Source of the DNA: Hepsetus odoe
Lineage: Eukaryota; Chordata; Actinopteri; Characiformes; Hepsetidae
Assembly (NCBI GenBank): GCA_017165825.1
Contig: CM029379.1
Span: forward strand, 25,878,379-25,942,378
DNA: 64,000 nt
Direction of reading: 5' to 3'
This document shows positions 10,168 to 22,162 of the stretch, piece after piece. Numbering within the stretch: position 1 is the stretch's first letter; the number at the start of each line of letters is the position of its first letter. A program made the translations under genes and the position numbers. Under the pieces are notes generated by a model. That model searched no databases, had not been told where the DNA came from, and saw nothing but the letters and a program-made list of their open reading frames with translations.

Positions 10168-13100
10168 ATAAGCACAAATAATTGTTGTGTGTGTGTAGCC
10201 ACCGGAGGCCATGAGTTAGCACTCATATAACACATACACACACGCACACACAAACACACACTTACTTTCAGGGGTAGAGCTGAAAACATTCATGCTTGCT
10301 GCTAACTGCTAACACTGCCTGACAGAGAGCTAACATTTAATGAGAGAGACAGAGGGAGAGAGAGAACAGAGAAGGGGAAAAGAGAGAAGAAGAGAAACAA
10401 ATTGAGAGTGGGAAAAATTTAAAAGATGAGTGAAAAGTTCAAAATGCCATTCTGGTGTTAATAACCTTACTTAGAGTAACTTGTGAAAATATTCAACCCA
10501 CTTTATGTTTAAAATTTTCTGTGTAGAAAAAGGTGGCTTTATCAAGTGCTCTTTTGTGGGGTTTGATTATTATATTAACAGCATTTTTATGTTTTTCTGA
10601 TTTTCTCTCTCTAAATCTAAATTTAAATTTAAAAACTGTTGAAATAAAAAAAGTAGATTTAAAATTGGAGCATTAGCGTAAATGAGCTCGCAGGAAAAGT
10701 GATTGGACATATACAAGCATTAACTAAAGGAACATTTGGAAAGATGGGAAAAGTTTGCCTTCATTTAGGAGGTCTGCCACAATAGCTTAGAAAACATATT
10801 TTAAATTGTTAAACTTTTTTTTTTAACACTTGTGCCAAATGGTACAAACTGCCTGATTTATCTGTACATTTTACCAGTCTATTTTTACTTTTGAAATGTA
10901 AATGTAATGTGGCTTTATTTTAGGGTTAATAGGTCACTTTTCATTTAGAGAGAGGAGCCTGGTCTTACATGACTGAAAATATTGCACATGTGCAGACTTT
11001 CCTTATGACGTTGGTAGTGGCCTTGTTAACTGCAAAACTAATATCCAGTACATATTTTAAACAAAGCAGCAACTGGGGAGGAAAAAAAAGGCAATATCAA
11101 AAGAGGATCATCAACCTAACGATGCAGTATGTCTCAGTTGTTCCTTTTCTGATTCATCATTTTAGCACATTTTGAAAGATAATACATTAATAGTCTTTCA
11201 GGCTTTTAGGAAACGTTGCTTGGGTGCATCTTGTTTGCCTCAACTTGTTGATGTCACGACAGGCCTTGTGAAGCATGTTTAATCGTTTTCAATGCAGCAA
11301 CGTTGCACCCTTCTGTAGGGAAGCTGTTCATTCATTGAAACACTTTAGCCTTTGTTATTGATGCTGGCCACTGTTCATGTGAGATCGTTGCAGTATGAGC
11401 AGTTAATGTCATGTGTTTACAGAAACATGGCTTAAGGAGATGTGGTACTGGTGCTACACACCCCTGCACACTCACACACCCACACACACAAAGTCCCTGT
11501 CCCAAGGGTCAAAACGGATAAGCAAACAGGAAGGGACCTGTTCTGTGTGTGACTCGTTCTGAGACACGTGTGTGTGTGTGTGTGTGTGTGGGGGGGGGTG
11601 GGTTCTACTCACAGAAATACTCACATATAGATTTACAGAATTACCCAATCAAATCTCTGCATATTCTTAATCAGTGGTGCATAGTTCTATAATTCCGTGG
11701 TGCCTGGAGAGTGATTTTGGCCCCCCTATCAGATAAACACACCCATTTCTTTGGCTAATCTGGCAAATTATATGGCACACCCACATACTTCCTCTCAGTC
11801 ATTTGTTTGGTTGGTGTAATTGCTGCTTTCCTTTGCATTTCTACCTAAATCTCAAAATTTTGCCCTTATCAGTGCATGATGCTGATTGCCTCTGTGAGCT
11901 TATATGCAGTTTTACATTTAACTGACCATGAGGACACAAAGGGCCGACACTTGGTAGATTCTCCATTTATAAAATTCAGTGTGGATTCCAGCGTCCAGAT
12001 AACATGGTGGCACAGTGAAGTCTCCTGTGTGGAAAATCTGCATAGCAAAACTATCAACAGTGACACAGCTGGTCTATAACTGACCTCAGCCACCTGTGAT
12101 TTGCCCATGGACTTGACTGTTTCTCTCTGCGTGAGGCAGAATTTTACAAAGAGCAACTTTGAAAATTTCTTTTGATTTTGGATCTGAAATGAACATACAA
12201 ACTGCACGCAGTGGTGGGAAAAGTTAAATAGAAGTTCTGAGAACTGGTTTATTTTCTTTAAATCTAAAGCAAAATCTACAGAAAATACTGAACATTATCT
12301 TCACTGCTTCACTTGTTACTACTAGTACTCAGTACACATCTTCTATCCCACTTTCACTCTCCCTTTCTTCTGTTACATCGTTTGTGCACTGATAATTAAA
12401 CAAGTCATTTCTGTGTGTTTTTGTCCGTTAGGCTGAAATGTTAGGTAGGTGTGAAATGAAGTGGAATAAAAGAAAAATATAAATTTGTTTTCATTTGTAG
12501 AAATTACGCTCACTACCATCACTACCAACCAGTGTGAATCTAATAATTAAATCCTTAAACTTTAGAAAATTTGTTTAAATATTAATAATAGTAACATGTA
12601 AAAGTTCTGGTGCCCCCTTGCAGCTATGTTTATCTTTGACTGCTGTAACTCAAACGATGGTGTTAAGTTGAGAAAATATGCCTTGATTCCGCTTTGCCTT
12701 CATTCTGCATATGTACCTGATCAGCTTCTTTTCTGTGCTTTTATCATTTTCCCTGCTTATCTACCCTTAACGTGACCATTTCTGAGCTTGCCCTTTTTGT
12801 AAGTAAGTTACCATCATGCTCTTGTACCTAATCACTGTTGTAAATGGCCAGATGGACCCTTTTTGTTTATATTAGGAATACCAAATTGAAAATACTGTTC
12901 CAGAGCCAGCAGGGGATTGCTGGTCAAAGCAACGTTATAGAAAAATCAGAGAACGGAGTAGTCTTCCAGCCACTTAACTGCAAATCTAAACTAAACAAAG
13001 CAGAAGTTCCCCGTAGTTGTTTTTTATGAATTGGTCAATTTCATGTTCCAGCACAGTTCAAACTCTGGAAGCAGCTGGCTCGGTCACAGAGGAGCACCAG

Positions 13101-15873
13101 GAAATATCGCTGAGGGAGACAGCTTGTCGCCATGTCGATGGGATAAACAAGATGAAACTGGATATTTCTCTTGGGATGGATGGGAGGAGCCATTCAGAGT
13201 GATTTTCACACTGACCTGATAGCCGTCCTCTTGGCTCTGCTCTAATAAGGCATGGCTGGGATTCGGGACTGCTGGGTGGTATCGATAAAGTTTCATAACA
13301 TTTTCTAAATATGGCTATAAGGTCTGGTGAAACCTCTGTTTGCATTAATACATTTAACAAACTGCAGTTATTTGAAAAAGAATCTGCAGAATTGTAATGT
13401 TAACTAGACACAAAGCATGTTTATTTATTAATAATTAATAATTTATGCAATATTAAATAATTAATAATTTATGTAATATTTTGCTCAAACAAGTAGATTT
13501 ATTTTATTAAATCATTTTTATTTTATAAAAAATATGAATTGGAGTGTGTGTTATAATAAAAAGAAAATATGTTAAGATCCAAACAGTACATAAATAGTGT
13601 ACAGGCAAATGAAAAAGGATGATTTACATCTGAAACCATAAGAAAAAAAAACAACAAAACTTATATAATGGTTGAGCTGGAGGACGCCAAACCGGGCCAA
13701 GACCATGAATGAGTTCAGCTAACGGTGTTTTATATTTCTGGCTACAGGGTAACAGTAAAAATAGGGATGTGAGCAGGTTCATTATTGCAAGTTAGTATTT
13801 TTGTTTTTTTAATTAACTGAAACTAATCTTTTATTCATGAAATCGATAAAAAAAGATTACTATAATTAGTATGGGAGAATATTAGGGAATGAACTAATGT
13901 TTTAGCATTAATATTTCTAGCAACTAATGAGGATTTCCTCTAGTGTAGTTTGCGAATCTAACACTAACTGTACCACTGTTGTTTCTGTAATTTAATTTTA
14001 GAGAATTGTCCTTCAGTTTTAATTCTTGGATGCATGTTTTTAAGAGTCCCTAGTGGAATGTAAGAAGTGCAGACTGTGCTGAAATCAGATCATTTGACCA
14101 AGAGTCAGTGAAGAAAAGGAGGGTGCTAAGAATGCCTTCTTGAAATACCCCAAGAACAAAAGGTGTTCAATCTGCGTTTATTATTAAAGCATTGCTATCT
14201 GCCTGTGAGATAAGATGGTAATTTAACCAAAGACCAATTAGCAATGCATTCATAAGCCTAGCAGAATAAAAACAACAACAACAACAACAACAAAAAAAAT
14301 CCTAAACTCAGCATCAGGTATTGTAATCGGACACTATCACGGTTATAGGCAATACGTCACCCTTTACTGTTTTGAGTAAAGGGAGCTGCTCTTGGCTCAG
14401 TCTAAAAGAGCATTTTCTACTCTGAGGGAAAAGTCAGGGTGTGTAGAGTTATGAGTAGGCCAGTGTTGCTAACTGTGGAGGTGCCAGCCAGCAGTGACGA
14501 GCCTAATAAGGATGGTGAACCAGCTGGCAGAGGATTTTGGCTACTGTGGGAAGGCATGAACACAAGTGTAGCATGGGGCTTAATGCTGAATGGATCTGAC
14601 TCACTTTTGAACTATGGAGCCAACCGTGACTCATTCTGTTCACTCAGTTTGATATTCCTATACAGCAAAGCTACAATCAAAGAGATGGTCTGCTTGATAT
14701 TAACTACATATTCCTTTGAGGGTGTTCGCTGTAAACCCATTTCCTGTGATGCCATCTTTTATAAACCCTAAAGGCAGATGATGTTGTGTTTGCCTGGACA
14801 CGCTCTCTGAACTAAAGTTGACTGTGTTGTGTTATGATGGAGGCCATAATCATGTCAAATATTATCTAGGATTTTGTTTCTGGTAACTAATTTGACTAGC
14901 TTGAACTCACTATCGAGTTATACATTGGTAAATAAAATCAAATGCATGTCATTTATTATTTTATGGCTGGAAATCTTTCTCTCTGTCCTCTCCACTACCC
15001 TTCCTTGACACTTTCCTCTGCTAACATCTGCTTTACTCTTTGTGTGCCCTGGTTATTTCAGACCTTTAAAATGTTTATATATTATATATTTTTTTTTCCC
15101 TGAATAATTTGTATGGAAAGTATAGATTCTAAACTTTCGGTCCATCATATTACAATTCAGTTGTATGCTCCACATATTCAAATGACATGTTTAACATTTT
15201 GTTTTAACATGTGTGAGTAAAAATGACCTTCAGAATGAAAAGCAAATGTTAATGCCCTTTTACTGTTCAATTTCTGAATTTTTGGAGAAAAATGACAGAT
15301 ACACAGAAAAACAAACCGAAACATGACCTGTACCGCGGACGTTAAGCCTTTTACATGTTAAACGTTTATGCAGTCTTTTTGCACACAACTATTTAACTGT
15401 GGATTTCTAGTTTTACCAGGCTTTTGTTTTACCAAAATGAACATCAGAATAAACAGGAACATGTCAGAAGTCAAGAGCAGAGTTAAATAAAGCTAATCAT
15501 TCTTTGTGAAATTTAAACACACACGTTAACGAATGTAGACATCCTGTGACCATGAGTCATGCTCACTGAACTGCACATAAAAATGCTTTATGCACTTCCA
15601 ATCTATGTTTGTGAGTGTGTGTGTTATTGAGGATGATGTGTGAGTTCTGCCATGGGGATTATTGGCCAATGGCCTAGGTAACCAAGCAGCTCTTGCTGAA
15701 CCCCTGCAACGCCCTGTGGAGAGAGGTGTGTGTGTGTGTGTGTGTGAGTGTGTGTGTGTTGGCAGAGGGTTAATATTCTCAGCTGGGCTCTTAGTTGAAC
15801 TGAAGCTTGAGCTTTCTCTTACTCTCTCATGTTCTAAAGCAAAGACAGCTGCTCCCTCCTTTCCTCCCTTGTT

Positions 15874-15917
<44 letters not shown>

Positions 15918-16180
15918 AAGAGTTTAGTACAAAATTGTTTAGAAGAAAAAATTACCTATGGGCTTAACAAAACAAAATTAAAAAATTTTTCCCCCATATT
16001 TTCAGCAATAAAAGCTCAAATGGAAAAGATGGAGAATGTTATCTTGTTCCTAAGGTTAAAATAAGGCTTGTTACATTTGAAACTTTTTAGCAGAAGATAT
16101 TGATTAAGGAAGTAATGAGTGAATGATTATGACAATGATATGGAATGATTATGATATTGAATTGAAATTCACTATTTATT
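10164..16180 (+). other. Proposed rbpms 3'UTR intron, first part
   Basis: No recognisable exon. It contains a G/A-rich patch (10,335-10,400), a TG run with poly-G (11,567-11,598), near-duplicate AT-rich words at about 13,424-13,480, (CAA)n at 14,272-14,291, and TG runs at 15,725-15,760 and 15,877-15,907. The 110-codon open frame at 14,439-14,771 shows no family resemblance and no exon signals. Otherwise I see only AT-rich unique-looking sequence. Confidence 0.5.
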
Positions 16181-16349
16181 ATTGTGAAACACAGCACAGC
16201 CCTCAGTGAACCCCTCTGCATGCAGTTAAAGTTACCTTTTGAGGTACCTTGCTAAAGGGTACCTCAGGGCAACCTAATGGTCTGGAAATTTAACCTGCAA
16301 CCTTCCAAATATGGGATTAGTCCTTAGACACTTGGTCACCGCTGCCTCT
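16181..16349 (-). mobile_element. Decayed tRNA-derived SINE (family B)
   Basis: The plus strand carries gtacctcagggcaacctaat and ends in ggtcaccgctgcctctg. This is the reverse complement of the SINE head plus the 'ttgccctgaggtacc' core seen at 28,090 and 59,311. It is strongly diverged and probably old. Confidence 0.6.
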
Positions 16350-17189
16350 GTTTGTGGTTTGATATTTTTCTAACAATTAAGTTGTCAAATTCTATTTTTA
16401 ACTGATGGTTTTAATTGTTTTTTTTTTTATTATTCTGTATGTCGTTTTTATTAAGGTTAATAATATAATATAAAAATAATAAGATGGCAAGTAATAAATA
16501 CCTGAAAATCACTACAAACTGAGCCGAAATGTGTTCTAATTCACTTAAAAAGAGTGGCGACATTAACTTGAGCAATAATAATTAAATGTATTCTGCCATA
16601 GAGGGACTTGTGGGGTTTGGGAGCAAGCATGTTTATGTGCACAGTGACTCTGATACTTGAGGCAGAATTCACAGGAATGTAGAGGGTGCTAGTCAAGGAG
16701 GCTTGCTTCCCCGAATGAAGTTTGTCAGAACAGGTTGCATCCCGGGGCTCAGTCAAGCGAACTGGAAGATTTTTCCATGGCAACCTTGTTGCCAATGACG
16801 ACTGATGACAGACAGGGAGATGATGTCAGCCACCGGGTGCATCCGTCAATAAAACTGTCTGCAGCATATTTGACAGAAAACACTGTCATCTTTACAGGTA
16901 AACTGGGAATGTGTTACTGCTGTGTAAAAAGTGTAGCTTGTGGAGCTGCAATATTATAAGTTGTACTAAAAAAACAAATCATGAAAAAGACCAGTACTTG
17001 TGTTAGTTTTGCAAGGTTACAAGGCTGTTGTTTTTACTAAATTCTGTTCAATCATCATGTCTGTGCTAGTAAGCAATAACTAATAAATACACAGTGATAA
17101 ACATATTAGCATGTCAGTACTACAAGTTTAAATGGTGATATTTTTTTACTGGTGGGATGAATAAAACAGAAAACATGCAATACTCTGCT
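16350..17189. other. Non-coding stretch with a short palindrome
   Basis: No gene is seen. At about 16,778-16,795 it has ccatggcaaccttgttgcca, with the palindrome GGCAAC-CTT-GTTGCC, in a moderately GC-rich block (about 16,600-16,860). The rest is AT-rich. Confidence 0.4.
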
Positions 17190-17690
17190 ATTATTTTTTT
17201 TTCCCCCAAAGTGCCAGGCTTTTTTGTATTTTTAATGAATTGTGGAGGAATAGCTTCTCAGGCTTTCTCAAGTTTTTGGCTCTTAATTTCAGTGCAATCC
17301 TTGTACCTGACTAGTATCAGCGGATTCTTTGTTTGTTAAGACAAACAGTGATTTACGTATGAATCATTAGAGCAGAAAAAAGACGTCTTTCTTAATACAT
17401 GAAGCAGTGAAGAAACAGGAGCAGATAACAGATGATCAGGTTGGGAAGTTTATTGGTGATGCTTAATGCTTTGGTTGGTTGATTAGTTGGAACTCCTTCA
17501 TCTAGACACCTTGTATCTTTGGGCACTTTTGGGCAGTAAAACTCTTGTTCTCATTTCTTTTGTTTAGTCTACTCATTATTCCAAAGATGAGGCTGCACAG
17601 GCAAAAAATAATGCCTTTGCTCCAGCAAGATGATTCCCTAGCACAATATTGTTGAGTAGTGACTGAAGACTTTTGGATAGTACTGTATCT
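17190..17690. mobile_element. DNA-transposon remnant, related to 33,560-34,022
   Basis: It shares ordered words with 33,560-34,022: 'tttcagtgca', 'tttgttaag', 'tacgtatgaatcatt', 'gaaacaggagcag', 'gatgatcaggt' and 'catctaga'. Both end in a Tc1-like terminus (here gacttttggatagtactgta). There is no intact frame. Assignment to Tc1/mariner rests on the terminus only. Confidence 0.5.
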
Positions 17691-19443
17691 GTACTTGGAT
17701 TATTTTATTTTACTTAGGACAACCAAATGCTTCTGGCCAATTCAACAATTCTGTAGTAAACGAGCAACTTCAGCTGATTTGACACACTCGATGTTAACCT
17801 TTTATTTATTTATTTATTTTTATCAGTCTGAAATGGCAACATAATTAAAACTGCAAAAAAAAAAATTAAAACAGAACAGTGTAATGCGGTTATAAGCAGC
17901 CTACATCCGAACACAAACTTTTTTTTTTTTTAATTTAAATTCATAACCTGCTCACTGTAATTTAATGGCCAAAAAATTGCTTTCTACGTAATGTGTTTTA
18001 TATTTTTTAATACATCTTACAATTTGGAAAAAATTGTCAGTTTAACTTGCTCTTTGAGCATTTAAAGACTGCAGACCATAAAGATCGGGCAGTGCCAGAT
18101 GCATGTGTGTGAGAGGTTGAAAAGTTACAAAATGTTAATGCTCACAAGTTATGTGCTATCTTATAGATAGCAGAACATTCTGTTTTATTAATTTTTTTTC
18201 TGTGATGTGTTTTTTTTTTTTTTTTAATTAATTTTTTTAGCAAAAAAGGAAGGCACGAGCAGAAATGTTCTTATGTCATAGACGCAGCCAAAAAAATCTT
18301 TTTGTTACTCTGACCTGCAGCATTACTGAGTTTTCTCCAAATTTGGCCAAGATCTTATTTGCAGTACCTTGTGCTATGTGACATGTAATAAACTTCTAAG
18401 ACTCATAATCACATAATCTACAGCAGGCTTAAGACAAGCCAGGTTACTTTTGAAGTTTCACCTGACTGCCCTCAGCTAAATCTTAAATGTTCTTTTGTAA
18501 AAGGCATGGTCTGGACCAGCCAAAACTGCACTCATTCAGAGTCAGACGTTGGCCCCCAAAAACCCTGTGGATCTTTGAGATGTCGATAGCTTATGAATGA
18601 GGAGTTTGATTCATACTGTAGCATCCAATAAATGAATAAACTGACCCTTGCAGACCTTCCCACAAATAGAATTCAGCCTTTTTTTCTTTCTGCACATCTG
18701 TCTAAACCTCCTGAGTCCGTGTGAGAATGACCCAGACCAGACCCAGGAGAAGGATAGGAAAGGCCCTCCTCCTTGGGAACTAGTCAGCCAGTAACCCAGA
18801 GCAGAAGGGCTTCTATTTTCATCTGGAAATTGGACACCAAATGAAGTTGTTAAAGGCTTCCGAGAACTGTCAGTGTGTGGGTTTTTTTTTCTAGTGGCTC
18901 TAGGTTTGATCTTTTGTCTAAAAGTGTAGTGTGGTGAACAATGTTCACTGAACAGTCATCTGCAATGTCGGCTTGATTAGCTCTGCACACGGTACTGTAT
19001 AGACTGCCTGCTGCTGAGTGATTGTACTTTATTGACTATTAAAAAGCTCTGAACAGTGACTGTTAGAGCTAGACTTTCAGATCAGGCCGTAACTGTCAAA
19101 CCTTGGTCCAAAAATGGGGAGCAGCACCTTTTTACTAACTTTGCCATTCTTACAAAGCATATCAGCATTTCTTTATTCTTGGTTGAACATAAAAATGTGA
19201 AACTTTCTGTATGTTTTTTTTTTTTTTTTATATATATATAAATCTGTGCTCCATTGCTAACAAAACGATGCTGATAACGGAGTTAATTTTCCAGAAGAAA
19301 GTGAATGTATTTTTCTAGAAGCTAACACCTACCTGTGACTTTATGCTTCTCCTGCCAGTTACAAAAAAAAAAAAAAAAAAAAAACCCCAAAAAACAAGTT
19401 TGGCTCTGATCTATAGCTATAAGTTAATGAAAGTTGTCACTGC
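17691..19443. other. Non-coding AT-rich stretch
   Basis: It holds several poly-T and poly-A tracts (for example 18,210-18,225 and 19,363-19,384). No exon, RNA gene or repeat family is recognised. Confidence 0.4.
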
Positions 19444-20760
19444 ATGTTGATTCCCACAAGTACAGAGCTAATATGCCCCCATGCCTCCCAAGCTTTGTTC
19501 AGTACTTCCATAATAAAATTAACTATATCAGATTTTTTTTCTTCCCTCCCATCTAATAACTGGCATGCTCCTGATCTAAAAATTTTTCTCCCATATTTAT
19601 TTCTTCTGCTGTCAGTGAGCTCATGTCCTATGTTAAATTTCTCCTGCTGTCAGCTTGAACCAGCTCCCACACTTCTTCCTAAGGCCCTTTCATCCACTAG
19701 TGTCACTCCATTTGTCACTACTGTAGTAAACATTGTTTCTGTCCCTCATCTGGCCTAGTTCTCACTGCTCTCAAAACTGCGTTTATATTCATTCTTAAGA
19801 AATCATCCTCATTCCTCACCTGTTCCCCATACCAGCCTTTCTCCTATAACCAAAGGCATGGATAGAGTGGTGGTGGCTTTACTTCACACTTCTTTACTAC
19901 AAATAATTCACTCTTTTCAGTCTGGCCCACAGCTCTTCTATGGGTCATCAATTACCTTAGCCTTTCACCCCGTAATGATTCTTCAGCCATTCTTCTCCAA
20001 CTTGACCTAAACACAGCCTTTGATGCAGTTGATGGTACTGCAGTTATTTCCTGTCATGCTTGTATTGGGATTTTTGACCCCTTCCGTGGTTTAGGTCATG
20101 TCTCACCAACAGACTTCAGTCTCATAAATTATCTGCTACTCCTGTTATGTGTTGTCACCCAGGGCTCTGTTCTGAGGCTCATTCTCTTTCTCTTTCCCTT
20201 TACATTTGACCTCTTATTTTCTTTGATCCATTTCTTCAATTTGATCTCAAGAGCTGCTCTCTTTTACTACTTCCATATTATTCCACGTCTTTTGTCAATT
20301 TGTCTAGTGCTGAAGCACATGCTCTTGTTTACCTTACATTATGTCTCTCATTAATTCCTTTAATTTTCCCATCCCATTGGTCTTCCTCTCAAATCCCTCG
20401 AAAAACTTTGATACTCCTGCTCTTTCTAACTTATGCAAAGTCAAACTTGATCAAACTTTGACTTCATCCCCCTTTTTTTTTTTTTTTTAAACATTGTTTA
20501 GTTCTTTTGTTACTAGTTCAATCCAGCATCCAGATTTTTAAAGGCCTGCACCATCTTGTTACTCTCTACCTCAGGGATCTACTCTTACCATACTCTCACT
20601 CTCACCAGTCTCCTTGCTGTCCCCGTACTGATTGCTCACAGTGGACGGCAGGTCCTTTTAGTAGTATGGCCCTTAAAGTTTGTCCCACAATCTCTTCATG
20701 ATAACTCCTTATTACCCACCTTGAACTCTCAACACTAAACCAATTCTTTCCATTACTGCT
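19444..20760 (+). pseudogene. Degenerate L2/CR1-like LINE reverse-transcriptase remnant
   Basis: With frameshifts, the plus strand still spells LINE RT landmarks. Around 19,995-20,030 it reads LDLNTAFDAVD, compare LDLSAAFDTVDH (RT motif with catalytic Asp). Around 20,150-20,200 it reads VTQGSVLR, compare VPQGSVLGP. Around 20,525-20,590 it reads FKGLHHLVTLYLRDLL, compare FKALHGLAPLYLSDLL in the C-terminal part. Many stops and indels show long decay. It lies in sense orientation inside the proposed rbpms 3'UTR intron. Confidence 0.65.
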
Positions 20761-21024
20761 GCTCTGTATTTAGTGTAGGCCTAGAGGGACATCACAAAAT
20801 TAATCACACCCATAGAACTTGTTTGGCTGATTCCATCAATTGTAACCATGCTGGTTGATGGTTAATTTAACTTGTAAGGTGAAGTTCAGATCCTAAAAGC
20901 CTAAACAATCTGATTGATCATTTATGTGGAAAGTGTTCTGCTGGGGATTACTACTTTACTTTTCAAGCATGAGGATTCTATTAAATTAAAATAAACTGAA
21001 AAGTGTTGTTACGTGGTTTTATTA

Positions 21025-21579
21025 TACAGTACTGTACAGTACTTAGGCAGGTGTGAAAAAATGCTGCAAACAAAGAACACTTTCAGAAATGCAAGTGTTC
21101 ATCATTTATTTTCATCAATCAACAAAATGCAGTGAATGAACAAAAGAGAATCTAAATCAAATCAATATTTGGTGTGACCACCCTTTGCCTTCAAAACAGC
21201 ATCAGTTCTTCTAGGTACACTTGCACACGTTTTTTGAAGGAACTCGGCTGGTCGGTCGTTCCAAACATGACTGTGTTTCAACCTCCGTGTGACATTGATG
21301 ATCATCAGTACCTGTTTGGTAAAATTGGTTGATCAGACACCGACTATAATCCTACAGAATCCCTGACTTTGTGCAAGTGTATCTAGAAGAACTGATGCTG
21401 CTTTGAAGGCAAAAGGTAGTCACACCAAATATTGATTTGATTTCGATTTTTCTTTTGTTCACTCACTTTGCATTTTGTAAATTGATAAAAATAAACAATC
21501 ATTATTTATATTTCTGAAAGCATTCTTTGTTTACAGCATTTTTTCCACACCTGCCTAAAACTTTTGCACAGTTCTGTAC
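21025..21579. mobile_element. Tc1-like non-autonomous element with long inverted repeats, copy 1
   Basis: The left end has ttaggcaggtgtgaaaaaat and the right end ttttccacacctgcctaaaa. The matching arms extend about 200 bases (caatatttggtgtgac... against ...tcacaccaaatattgattt). The centre keeps a short relic resembling a Tc1 transposase C-terminus (DYNPTESLTLC, compare DYNPxDFVQVYLEEL), with stops. A second copy in opposite orientation lies at 44,293-44,826. Confidence 0.8.
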
Positions 21580-22162
21580 ATTTACTTTTTATTTTGTAAG
21601 AATGTTAATCTAATGCCATATACTTGTCCTGTTAATAAACAAATGAAGAAAATGAAGACAGTAAAAATATGTTTCTTCTTCTTTTTAGGTTCCTTATGTG
21701 TGATGGTTGCCAGGGATGGCCTTGATCGAGCTTCCCACTCCTTTGCCCCTTCTACCACATTCTCTCTAATTCTGCCGGTCTTACTCTTCTTTCGATTCTT
21801 TCTTCCAACAATCCAAAACCATGGACCTCTAGACCCACCTTTTTCAGTCATGGACCACGGGTGAGAACTTGTTTTTCCTTCCTCTTCACCTGTATACATT
21901 CTTCATATCTTATTTGATTAAAAGATGCTTCTTGCATACGATGAAAAAACACAATTTTATTTCTATATAAAATAGATGTGATGCAAAGCATAAGATTTGC
22001 CCCCAACAATGTGATGAAAAAAGGAAATGTTTGGTTAAGGCTACAAACATGCAGTTAGGTCCAGCTGAGTTGATAGAAGGAGGGAGAGGGATTGAGAGAA
22101 AAAAGAAAAAATCTGTACAGTATGAAATTTGATGTGGCAAATCTCTCTCTCTTCCTCTTCAG
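21580..22162 (+). other. End of proposed rbpms 3'UTR intron
   Basis: No gene is seen. The final 25 bases (tctctctctcttcctcttca, then g) form a strong polypyrimidine tract and AG acceptor at 22,161-22,162. Confidence 0.5.

Noticed and set aside
14439..14771. 110-codon plus-strand frame
   Set aside because: No family resemblance, no splice signals consistent with rbpms, and ordinary intron composition around it.
16778..16795. Possible RFX X-box (GGCAAC-CTT-GTTGCC)
   Set aside because: The half-sites are in the inverse order to the X-box consensus (GTTGCC...GGCAAC), so it is only a palindrome.
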